Shown: positions 1 through 6,950 of the stretch, piece after piece | Position numbering within the stretch: the stretch's first letter is position 1 | Layout of the letters: each line of letters begins with the position of its first letter | Source of the DNA: an uncultured Lachnospiraceae bacterium | GTDB lineage: Bacteria > Bacillota > Clostridia > Lachnospirales > Lachnospiraceae | NCBI GenBank assembly: GCA_947003375.1 | Contig: CAMQOJ010000146.1 | Location: 1-9,170, forward strand | DNA: 9,170 nucleotides | Direction: 5' to 3' | Notes under the pieces: model-generated | Told to the model about the DNA's origin: nothing | Database searches by the model: none | Seen by the model: only the letters and a program-made list of their open reading frames with translations | Position numbers and translations under genes: made by a program

Positions 1-146
1 AAGACCTCACCGTGTATCTCCAGTATATGATCCGTTTTGAGGGAGAGTTCGAAATTCAGATTATGAATACAGGAAAAATCGTTTGCAACCAGAAGGAATA
101 TGTACTGGGGCTAATCGAGGCAGAAAGGCTGATGGATGAAAGGTAG
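1..146 (+). CDS. Unrecognised protein, C-terminal fragment only
   Basis: An open frame enters from the left edge (codons in phase with base 3) and stops at TAG 144-146. Only about 47 C-terminal residues are visible. They are mixed and charged, with a predicted beta-rich start (around VYLQYMIRFEGEFEIQIMN) and a final helix ending in ERLMDER. No signal peptide, membrane segment or catalytic motif can be seen. The last 11 bases overlap the start of the P-loop gene downstream, which suggests translational coupling and a shared operon, so the two products may act together. I do not recognise the family and cannot give a function. The frame could in principle be chance, but the 11-base overlap with a well-placed downstream start supports a real gene. 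Confidence 0.6.
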   Translation, partial: DLTVYLQYMIRFEGEFEIQIMNTGKIVCNQKEYVLGLIEAERLMDER

Positions 147-1134
147 CTATCATTTTCGGGTAAAGAGCAAAAGGGCATTGTTCGATTTTACATTGCGCAG
201 GAACATCACTGTCATCAAGGGCGACAGCGCCACTGGCAAGACAACGCTCCTGCACATGCTGTATGAGCATCTTCGGACAGGACGGGAATCCGGTTACTCG
301 GTATCCACCGATGCGGCTTATTATGTCTATCTGCGCCGGGAGGTGGGGATGCACTGGCAGGAAATTTTTTTCCGTCTGAAAGACACAGTCATCTTCATTG
401 AGGAAAACAACGCGTTTATCTTTTCTCAGGAATTTGCTTCTTTTGTCCGCGACTCCGGAAATTATTTTGTGCTGGTGACCCGCGCGCCTCTTAAAATGCT
501 GCCCTACAGCATACATGAGATTTACGAAATCCTGACTGTAGGAAAACGTGCAGATACAAAAGAGCCCTACCATTATTTCAGAGAAATGTACAGCAATTAT
601 CCTGTGGCTGATAACAATCGTATAGCATTCGCCATAACGGAAGACAGCAACGCGGGCTTTCAGTTCTTCTCACATGTCTTAAAGGACAGCACTCTAATAA
701 GCGCAGGCGGAAACAGCAATATCCTTTCCTGTCTGGAGCAGACAACCTCCGGCGATATCCTGGCCATTGTAGACGGTGCCGCCTTTGGAGCCATGATTGA
801 AAGCTGTCTGGAATATATAAAAGTACAGGCAAATCGGCGAATAGCCCTCTGGATGCCGGAATCTTTTGAGTATCTGATACTGAAATCCGGCGTGCTTACC
901 TCCAGGGAACTGGAGGATATCCTGGCTTCCCCCTGGAACTATGTGGAGGCAAAAGAGTCTGAAAGCTGGGAACGCTTTTTTACACAGCTTTTGATATCTC
1001 TGGCAAAGGACACTCCTTTTCAATATTCCAAGCAGACCCTGAATCCCTCTTACCTGCAGGACAGGACTGTCAGGAAAATTACGGACAGCTTTCCGGCGGC
1101 CATAAGAAGCCGCATGGATTCCGGGCATGAGTAA
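136..1134 (+). CDS. Compact P-loop ATPase with a TOPRIM-like C-terminal half, function unknown
   Basis: The product is 332 residues and looks cytoplasmic (no signal peptide or membrane segment). Residues 1-28 form a short beta-rich lead-in. Walker A is GDSATGKT at 29-36, and a Walker B-like strand VIFIEE lies at 85-90. The segment around VLVTRAPLKMLPYS (112-125) resembles a sensor strand. These together support nucleotide binding. The second half carries E169 in AITEDS, then SAGGNSNI (189-196), then IVDGAAFG (211-218). The order acidic residue, GG-N-I, strand plus Asp resembles the TOPRIM domain of OLD-family nucleases, but the usual second Asp of the DxD motif is absent (DGA). No ABC signature or long coiled coil is visible, so it is far smaller than OLD proteins. 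The start is supported by AAAGG at 124-128, seven bases upstream. It overlaps the preceding gene by 11 bases. P-loop assignment is firm, the TOPRIM comparison is inference, and the biological role is unknown; defence, DNA handling and regulation all remain possible. Confidence 0.85.
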   Translation: MKGSYHFRVKSKRALFDFTLRRNITVIKGDSATGKTTLLHMLYEHLRTGRESGYSVSTDAAYYVYLRREVGMHWQEIFFRLKDTVIFIEENNAFIFSQEFASFVRDSGNYFVLVTRAPLKMLPYSIHEIYEILTVGKRADTKEPYHYFREMYSNYPVADNNRIAFAITEDSNAGFQFFSHVLKDSTLISAGGNSNILSCLEQTTSGDILAIVDGAAFGAMIESCLEYIKVQANRRIALWMPESFEYLILKSGVLTSRELEDILASPWNYVEAKESESWERFFTQLLISLAKDTPFQYSKQTLNPSYLQDRTVRKITDSFPAAIRSRMDSGHE

Positions 1135-1185
1135 GATTTTCCTCCCTTTTTGGAATTGTGCCCCCACTCCGGACTAATATGCACC

Positions 1186-1215
1186 GGGAACACTTTTCCG
1201 AAAAGGGAGTTTTTT
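1186..1215 (+). terminator. Possible weak intrinsic terminator after the P-loop gene
   Basis: A short stem (CTTTT, loop CCG, AAAAG), extendable only with mismatches through AAC/GTT, is followed by six T residues at 1210-1215 on the + strand. It lies in the 93-base convergent gap between the P-loop gene and the hydrolase gene. The core stem is AT-rich and weak, so the call is tentative. I see no separate, better terminator for the hydrolase gene on the - strand. Confidence 0.3.
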
Positions 1216-1227
1216 CTGAGCCTGACC

Positions 1228-3321
1228 TCAATACGCAATCATAGGAATGGACTCCGCCTCCTTCGGCTCTCTTTGCGCCCGGCCCGCCGCTATCTCATAG
1301 ATTCGGCCGCTGCACTCCCTGATCTGCTCCAGCATCTCGGGATAGGCACAGGAGCAGATGTCGAAGAGGCCGATATTGTAGTTCTCCCCATCGAAACGGC
1401 CCAGGGCGAACTGGTCGTAGCACTGGAAATAATGGCAGCCGACGCCATAAGGGTGGGCGGCAACGCTCTCGCAGTAGTAACGGTAGGCGGCACCCCTGTC
1501 ATGCTGGGTCTTCACAGCCTCCAGCCCCGTGGCGGGCAGTCCGGCGTCCAGGGCCCCGAAGTGGAACTCCCCTATCATCACCGGCAGGTCCACCCCCAAA
1601 TCCGCCACATGCTGTATCTTCTCCGTGGGATCCACCGCATAGCAGTTTATGGAGAACACATCGAAATTCTCCCAGCCGGTCACCAGGTCCGGATCCGATA
1701 TCCAGGCCCAGCGCATGCCCAGTATCATGTGGTTCGGATCTGCCCGGCGGCATGCCCAGGCGGGAATCTCCACATAGGCCCGGAGCATCTGCCTGGAGAA
1801 CTCCCGCATGTCTTCCCGGGCGGCCTCCCCCCATTTCGACACGTCCCGCCTGGGTTCCCGCAGGCTCTCGAAGCTATCCAGATTGCAGCCCCAGGCGGCG
1901 TTCAGCTTCCCAATCTCTCCATGCTTCTCCCGCAGAAATCCAATCAGCCGCTCCTTGCACGCCGTGTCCGCCGGATTGTACAGCACCTCGTCCGCCAGCA
2001 CCAGGTTGTCCACAAAGGCCCACATGGGCTCATTGCGCAGGAAATATCCTATCATCAGCGGATCCTCCCTGCGCTTTTCCAGGGCTTTCGCGCACCGCTC
2101 TGCCTCCTGTGCATATTCCTGGCTGAACACGTCCGGAAAATCCCGGAAAATCGTCTGCTCCGTGGCTGGAAATTCCGGAAGGGAGGTGACGTAGGGGATG
2201 TCCATCTTCCCCAGGATCTCCCCGTCGCTCCAGTTGCCCAGCGTGTTCATGCCATATTTCTTCAGCTGGCCGCAGATCATCCGCTGCCATTTTCCGTACC
2301 ATTCTTCCCCGAAAGCCCGATACAGGTTCGCTTTGAAGAAAGAGAACTGCCGCATGCCGCGCCGCCTGTTCCCCCGAGGGTCTGCCTCCACGAGCATCCT
2401 GCCGAACCCGGGGGCGTCCCTCTCCGGCAGCCAATCCAGCCACTTCTCCACACCGTCTATCCGGCAGTCGCCGCCCACGCCCACGCAGTCCGGCCCCATG
2501 CTGAAATAGGCATAGCCCTCCGGATCCGTCAGCCACCATCTGCCGTCCTGTTTGCATCTGGAGAAATATCCCGTCCCTTCCCGGAGCTTCATCCGCTTCC
2601 AGCCGCCGTAGACAGACCAATCCTCGAAGGGATAGCCCCCGTCGCTCTCCGCCAGCTGGGCTTCCAGCCTAGTCTTTAAATCCGAGTCATCGTTGACCTT
2701 TCCGGTCCAGGTTTTCCACTTTGACTGACCGAATCGGTCAATCACCTTCACGTTCGGCAGCGCCTGTTCCGGATAAGCATCCGTCAATGCCATATCCGAA
2801 ATCCGGCATTCCACATCGTGGAAAGCCGCCATGGAGGACAGCACGATTTCCGAAACCTCCTCCCTGGCCACTCTCCTGCCGTGGCATACGATTTTCAGGG
2901 TGCCAGGCAGGGCCTCCGGGAACAGCTCTTTGGCATCCATCCAGTGCAGGTCGATGCAGACCGTGGCCTCCACCCCCGGCAGCAGGCCGAAGCGCACCGT
3001 GAATGCGGGTTCCTTCCTTCCGGGCTGCTCTCCTCCCATGGCAGAGCCAGGCTCTCCGGACAATCCTTCTCCCATAGCAGGGGCGTTCTCTCCAGACCGC
3101 TCCGTCTCACCGCGCACATAGGCCAGCAGGTTCATGGCAAGGCTGTGTTCCTCCAGCACCTCGATGCGGAATGTCAGGTACCTCTCCTCGCAGGTAATCA
3201 GCTGCGGAAGCAGGAAACCCGCACCATCCTTCGACAGCCGGAATATCCCGCTGCCATCCTCCCTTGCCTGAAGGGATGCCCCTTTTGTCAACTGTAGCCG
3301 ACTTAAGTCTATTTTCTGCAT
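1228..3321 (-). CDS. Cytoplasmic glycoside hydrolase, GH50 beta-agarase-like (clan GH-A)
   Basis: This 697-residue protein has no signal peptide, so it probably acts inside the cell on imported oligosaccharides. Residues 1-200 look like a beta-sandwich domain, and about 210-690 form a TIM-barrel-type catalytic domain. WWLTDPEGYAYFSMG (262-276) is typical of the start of agarase-like barrels. The segment FFKANLYRAFGEEWYGKW (328-345) and GMNTLGNWSDGEI (357-369) match the same family style. E431 in FLRNEP (427-432) is the likely acid/base, and E585 in MIGEFHFGALDAG (582-594) is the likely nucleophile; EFHFGA followed by D-x-G is characteristic of GH50. An odd Gly/Glu/Pro-rich stretch at about 73-103 interrupts the N-terminal domain. 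The start is backed by AAAGGG (3331-3338 region) nine bases upstream. GH50 enzymes cleave beta-1,4-linked galactose in agarose; the substrate here could instead be another beta-galactoside. I see no convincing promoter in the 115 bases upstream, so it may be read through from the gene before it. Confidence 0.82.
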   Translation of the reverse strand: MQKIDLSRLQLTKGASLQAREDGSGIFRLSKDGAGFLLPQLITCEERYLTFRIEVLEEHSLAMNLLAYVRGETERSGENAPAMGEGLSGEPGSAMGGEQPGRKEPAFTVRFGLLPGVEATVCIDLHWMDAKELFPEALPGTLKIVCHGRRVAREEVSEIVLSSMAAFHDVECRISDMALTDAYPEQALPNVKVIDRFGQSKWKTWTGKVNDDSDLKTRLEAQLAESDGGYPFEDWSVYGGWKRMKLREGTGYFSRCKQDGRWWLTDPEGYAYFSMGPDCVGVGGDCRIDGVEKWLDWLPERDAPGFGRMLVEADPRGNRRRGMRQFSFFKANLYRAFGEEWYGKWQRMICGQLKKYGMNTLGNWSDGEILGKMDIPYVTSLPEFPATEQTIFRDFPDVFSQEYAQEAERCAKALEKRREDPLMIGYFLRNEPMWAFVDNLVLADEVLYNPADTACKERLIGFLREKHGEIGKLNAAWGCNLDSFESLREPRRDVSKWGEAAREDMREFSRQMLRAYVEIPAWACRRADPNHMILGMRWAWISDPDLVTGWENFDVFSINCYAVDPTEKIQHVADLGVDLPVMIGEFHFGALDAGLPATGLEAVKTQHDRGAAYRYYCESVAAHPYGVGCHYFQCYDQFALGRFDGENYNIGLFDICSCAYPEMLEQIRECSGRIYEIAAGRAQREPKEAESIPMIAY

Positions 3322-3436
3322 TCTGTAATTCCCTTTCTCTGTATGGAATGTTTTCCTCTATTAGCGTTTTTTCGTTCGACTGCCGTGCAACCGCGGGTAC
3401 GTCGGGCTTCTGGGTTTTATGCAGACGGAAGCCATC
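3322..3436 (-). other. Short gap upstream of the hydrolase gene
   Basis: These 115 bases hold the ribosome binding site of the hydrolase gene (AGAAAGGG, complement of 3331-3338). I find no clear terminator for the preceding gene and no -35/-10 pair with acceptable spacing. The nearest -10-like string, TAATAG close to the hydrolase start, lacks a -35 at the right distance. Confidence 0.4.
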
Positions 3437-5011
3437 TCACATCTGCACTTTCTCTATAACGCAACTGTGCGGCTTGTTAGGATCGTCTCTGTCGTAATTC
3501 ACCCCTACCAGCAATATCTCCCCCACATAGCCTTCCAAAGCCTGTGTATACTGCCTGTCCTTAATCTGCTGTATGGCAGCATTGACACTCCTGTCATATT
3601 TCAGTTCCACCACCAGCGCGGGCTTGCCCGTGTGGGGCAGCGGAAGGAAGACGATATCCGCATACCCCCGCCCGGAGGGCAGCTCCCGAATCATCTTGTA
3701 CTCTTTTCTGGCACTGTAGTAAGCCAGGCTGATAGCACAGGCAATGGAATTCTCGTCATTATATGTCAGAATCGATGCCACCTCCGTATGCGCCCTGTCC
3801 AGCCCCTGGGCAACGCTGTCCGCATCTCCCCTGAGCGTGTCCTCCAGAAGCTTCTCCGATGCCTTGAGGATGCGCATCACCTCCGGCCAGCCGCCTACGC
3901 TCATGGCACTCTCGAATTCCCGCATAATTTCCTTATTCGGGATAAACGCTTCCTCCGTCCCGGAGTCATATCCCAGATACCCCAGATGAATCAATAGCGT
4001 CAGGACATCATCTTTTGTATCAAAATTCCGCATATCATTCTGAAAGCTGCGGGTATTGACCCTCACCCGCTCTCCGCCCAGCATCTGCACGATGTCCGAG
4101 CGAAGCCCATCGAAATCCATATCTATATAGATTTTCAGCGCCTCATAGGTCTCCGTGGAAGTCCAGTAGTTGGACAGCACGCCATTTCGCATGGCTCCCA
4201 CCACAGACCTGGGATTGTAGATATGGCGAAACCTCTGCAGGCAATATCCATCGTACCAGTCGCTTACCTGGTCGAAATCCATTTCAAATCGCACACACAG
4301 CGCCCTTACTTCCTCCTCCGTAAAACCGGTATATTCCTCAAAGGCATACTGATTGGTCATGGAATACTCCCAGAACATGTTCAAGGCAGAGTGCTGCCCA
4401 TACTTCTTGACCGGCAGGATTCCCGTCATATAAGCCAGCGCTACAAAAGCCTGGTCCTTCAGGAGATTGCGCATAAAATCAAGATACTGCTTCTGCAGCG
4501 CCTCGGACTCCTGCCTTTCCCGCATCACACAGTCCCATTCATCAACGAGAAAAATAAACTGCCTGTGCGTTTTTGTGTAAATTTTTCTCAGTGCAGCGGC
4601 AAGTCCCATACTCTGCCCTTTTAGGATGTCCTCATACTCCTCCTGCAATTCCCCTGTTACTTCCTGTTCCAGATATTCTGTTACCTTTCCGGACTCTGCC
4701 TCAATCAGGAACTGCTGCATGTTCAGATAAATCACATCATATCGGTTCAGATGCTCCAGGAAAGACTTGTCACCCTCAATCTTAAACCCTGCGAACAGCT
4801 CTCTTGAATCATAGCCGCTGCCATAATAGGCGGCCAGCATCTTAAGCGCCATGGACTTCCCGAAACGCCTGGGTCTGCTGACGCAGACATATTTTTCTTC
4901 TGTATTCAATAACTCATTTGTACAGGCAATCAGATTCGTCTTGTCCACATATATCTTAGAGCGAATCGATTCCCAGAACCCTTGGTTTCCCGGATTCAGA
5001 TAAATTCCCAT
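3437..5011 (-). CDS. AAA-ATPase-like / PD-(D/E)XK nuclease-fold protein
   Basis: The 524-residue product matches the widespread architecture of an N-terminal AAA-ATPase-like domain (Pfam PF09820 type) and a C-terminal PD-(D/E)XK domain (PF08011 type). The opening YLNPGNQGFWESIRSKIYVDK (4-24) is the family's usual lead-in with Y-V-D-K. The P-loop-like segment SRPRRFGKS (45-53) and Walker B FIFLVDEWD (152-160) are clear. In the nuclease-like end, D452 in GRGYADIVF, E469 and K471 in VVELKYD, and a following helix QQIKDRQY (481-488) give the D...ExK pattern. Length is normal for the family and the frame is intact. Family members are numerous in gut Clostridia and Bacteroidetes and have no settled function. 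The M at 5011 is chosen over one 33 bases upstream because AGGAGG lies six bases before it. It has its own promoter, follows a strong terminator, and is more AT-rich than the sugar genes around it, which suggests an accessory gene set between importer and hydrolase. Confidence 0.88.
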   Translation of the reverse strand: MGIYLNPGNQGFWESIRSKIYVDKTNLIACTNELLNTEEKYVCVSRPRRFGKSMALKMLAAYYGSGYDSRELFAGFKIEGDKSFLEHLNRYDVIYLNMQQFLIEAESGKVTEYLEQEVTGELQEEYEDILKGQSMGLAAALRKIYTKTHRQFIFLVDEWDCVMRERQESEALQKQYLDFMRNLLKDQAFVALAYMTGILPVKKYGQHSALNMFWEYSMTNQYAFEEYTGFTEEEVRALCVRFEMDFDQVSDWYDGYCLQRFRHIYNPRSVVGAMRNGVLSNYWTSTETYEALKIYIDMDFDGLRSDIVQMLGGERVRVNTRSFQNDMRNFDTKDDVLTLLIHLGYLGYDSGTEEAFIPNKEIMREFESAMSVGGWPEVMRILKASEKLLEDTLRGDADSVAQGLDRAHTEVASILTYNDENSIACAISLAYYSARKEYKMIRELPSGRGYADIVFLPLPHTGKPALVVELKYDRSVNAAIQQIKDRQYTQALEGYVGEILLVGVNYDRDDPNKPHSCVIEKVQM

Positions 5012-5017
5012 TGAGCA

Positions 5018-5023
5018 CCTCCT
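5018..5023 (-). promoter_or_regulatory. Ribosome binding site that fixes the start at 5011
   Basis: The complement reads AGGAGG, six bases before ATG 5011-5009. The longer in-frame start at 5044 would add 11 residues (MRCGCGNRRCS) not expected for the family, and this site would then lie inside the gene. Confidence 0.85.
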
Positions 5024-5072
5024 GTTCCCACAGCCGCATCTCAATCTTCAATGAATGCCCCTCTTCATTTCC

Positions 5073-5101
5073 ATCTTAGCACACCCCCACGGACTATGCA
5101 A
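5073..5101 (-). promoter_or_regulatory. Extended -10 promoter for the ATPase/nuclease-fold gene
   Basis: On the - strand TTGCAT (5101-5096) is separated by exactly 17 bases from TAAGAT (5078-5073). TGC directly before the -10 gives the extended -10 form. Transcription would start near 5066, leaving a leader of about 55 bases with the AGGAGG site in it. It lies downstream of the terminator of the transport operon, so the gene can be expressed independently. The individual hexamers are imperfect; spacing and the TG element carry the call. Confidence 0.6.
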
Positions 5102-5147
5102 AAGAATTTTGGGAGAGTCCTCAAGAATTGCCCCAAAAAATCCCTGA

Positions 5148-5177
5148 AAAAGGGGCCGCCGCAACCGCGACAGCCCT
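5148..5177 (-). terminator. Intrinsic terminator closing the transport operon
   Basis: About 37 bases after the stop of the solute-binding protein gene, the - strand has a GC-rich stem of about ten pairs (GGGCTGTCGC arm, GGTT loop, complementary arm ending GGCCC) followed by a run of five T, with a second six-T run a little further on. The arrangement is a classic rho-independent terminator and separates the importer from the ATPase/nuclease-fold gene. Confidence 0.85.
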
Positions 5178-5213
5178 TTCTCTAATAGCATCTTGCTCTA
5201 CAGATTATCTGTA

Positions 5214-6950
5214 TCACTTCACAGATTGATACCACTCATTCACTTCCTGCGTAATCTGGTCTCCGCCCTGTGCCTTCCAGTCCTCCACGAACTTGTCGAA
5301 GGCATCGATGGATTCCTTGCCGTAGATGATGTTGGTGTACAGCTGCTTCTCCATGGTCTGCAGCTGCTCCCAGCTCCTCTGCATGGTGGAGGTGGGCGCT
5401 GTGTTGAACATATTGGGAAGCTGCTCCTCCGTATGCTGTCCCGCAATCACATAGCCCTCGGCCATGGCGGGAGAAGTCTCGAAAGCTGCCGCCGCACGGA
5501 TTTCTCCGCCGCTCTCCGGTGTCTTGCCCCCTGATACGTTGACATAGTCATCCGTAGTGTTCAGTGCGGGGGAGTTCTTCATGACTGTGCTCTTGCCAGG
5601 CATGAAGGGATCCGTCACAGGGGGATCGAACAGCGTGCTGTCGAACACCACCTCATCGTTTACGATATCGTAGTCATACTCCTGTAGATAGCCGTACTGG
5701 AAGTCGCCGGTTCCGAAAGCCCCGTCATACAGCCAGTCCAGATATTTGAAGAACTCTTCCATATGCTCGAACTCACTGTTGAACATCAGCCAGCCGTCAT
5801 TGACCTCGGCTGCCTGGTAGGTGGGATCCCCATTGTCCTGCCGCAGGGTCGGATAAGCCTTGATCACGGCATCGGGATGGACACTGGTCACGTCAGCCAC
5901 AGAGCCGATGGCCCAGGGACGACCGATGAAGATGCCTGCCTTGCCCTCTGTGAACTGTCCCATGGCATCCCATGCGCCTGTGGCGGCAGCCTCCTGGAAC
6001 AGCCAGCCATTGGCATGCCACTGGGCAATCCGCTCCAGGGCCTTCTTGTTCCCCTCGTGGATGGAGCCGTACATCAGGTTGCCGTCCGCATCCTCCTGCC
6101 AGCTGCCGGGATAGTTCTTTCCGGAATAAGCGGAGAACAGGGTCACAGGGTCTGCCACCCAGCCGGTGTTGTAGATGTCGCTGCCGGAATAGGTGAAGCC
6201 GTAGGTGTCGTCCTGGCCGTTGCCGTCCGGGTCGTCCTCGGTAAAGGCCTTGATGACAGCCTCGAACTCGTCCATGTTGGTCGGGGCCTGGAGTCCTAAG
6301 TTATCCAGCCAGTCCTGGCGGATGATCATGACCTGGCCCTCTGTCAGATGGGGGGAGCAGGCGATTCCGTATGTCCTGCCGTCCTTGGTCAGCGGATAGA
6401 AGGTGGCGGGATACTGGTCATAGACCTCCTTCAGACGTTCCGGCATGTACTGCTCGATGTCGTCCGTGATGTCCTTCGCCCGTCCGGACTCAATCATGTC
6501 CGCGATCATCTGGGTGCCGTACACCGGGAACACGTCCGGCAGATCCTCGGAACCTGTCAGGGCCAGGCGCAGCTTCGTGTCATAGTTCCCCGCATCGCCG
6601 CCCAGCAGCGTGGTCTCCATCTTCAGGCCCAGCTTCTCCTCGGCCAGCCGCGTCATGGGATTGTTGTTGATGTCGTCCCCGGAGGCGTACCGCCCGGTAT
6701 TCTCGTCAAGCTGCTTCGCGATGGTGATGGTCAGCACCTCGCCGCTGCCGCCGGCCTCTTCCCCCGCGTCCGCGACGCTGCTCTCCTCTTCCGCACCGGC
6801 GTCCTCACCGGCATCCTCGCTGTTCTCCGCCGCGGGACTGCTCTCCTGGCTGCTGCTCCCCTGGCTGGATTCCCCGCCGCTGCCGCCGCATGCGCTCAGA
6901 AGCATTGCCGTGCCCAGCAACAGGCTTAAGGCTACTTTTCTTTTTTTCAT
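5214..6950 (-). CDS. ABC sugar transporter, extracellular solute-binding lipoprotein
   Basis: This 578-residue protein captures the substrate outside the cell and passes it to the two permeases encoded just upstream. A lipoprotein signal peptide (MKKRK, hydrophobic core, lipobox LSAC with C21) predicts lipid anchoring to the outer face of the membrane. An acidic Ser/Glu/Ala-rich tether runs from about 22 to 70, and the binding domain starts near LTITIAKQLDENTG. DPDGNGQDDT (240-249) is an EF-hand-like acidic loop often seen in this family, probably a calcium site. The size fits the large LplA/YtcQ-type binding proteins that partner with LplB/YtcP permeases, rather than the smaller MalE-type (about 400 residues). 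The first in-frame ATG at 6956 abuts the GAGGAGG site with no spacer, while the ATG at 6950 is six bases away, so I use the latter. A leader with stem-loops separates it from the permease gene. The ligand cannot be read from sequence; the nearby GH50-like enzyme hints at a galactose-containing oligosaccharide. Confidence 0.93.
   Translation of the reverse strand: MKKRKVALSLLLGTAMLLSACGGSGGESSQGSSSQESSPAAENSEDAGEDAGAEEESSVADAGEEAGGSGEVLTITIAKQLDENTGRYASGDDINNNPMTRLAEEKLGLKMETTLLGGDAGNYDTKLRLALTGSEDLPDVFPVYGTQMIADMIESGRAKDITDDIEQYMPERLKEVYDQYPATFYPLTKDGRTYGIACSPHLTEGQVMIIRQDWLDNLGLQAPTNMDEFEAVIKAFTEDDPDGNGQDDTYGFTYSGSDIYNTGWVADPVTLFSAYSGKNYPGSWQEDADGNLMYGSIHEGNKKALERIAQWHANGWLFQEAAATGAWDAMGQFTEGKAGIFIGRPWAIGSVADVTSVHPDAVIKAYPTLRQDNGDPTYQAAEVNDGWLMFNSEFEHMEEFFKYLDWLYDGAFGTGDFQYGYLQEYDYDIVNDEVVFDSTLFDPPVTDPFMPGKSTVMKNSPALNTTDDYVNVSGGKTPESGGEIRAAAAFETSPAMAEGYVIAGQHTEEQLPNMFNTAPTSTMQRSWEQLQTMEKQLYTNIIYGKESIDAFDKFVEDWKAQGGDQITQEVNEWYQSVK

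Noticed and set aside
1150..2679. Long + strand open frame of 509 codons opposite the hydrolase gene
   Set aside because: It is antisense to a well-supported enzyme gene, its product is rich in Pro, His and Arg with no recognisable domain, and GC-rich coding sequence commonly leaves such open frames on the other strand.
5012..5044. Upstream start adding MRCGCGNRRCS to the ATPase/nuclease-fold protein
   Set aside because: A perfect AGGAGG lies six bases before the ATG at 5011, and the family normally begins with the YLNPG-type segment close to the N-terminus.
5108..5139. TTTTGGG / CCCAAAA inverted repeat upstream of the ATPase/nuclease-fold gene
   Set aside because: Seven pairs with an 18-base loop, half of them A-T and overlapping the T runs after the terminator; most likely incidental.
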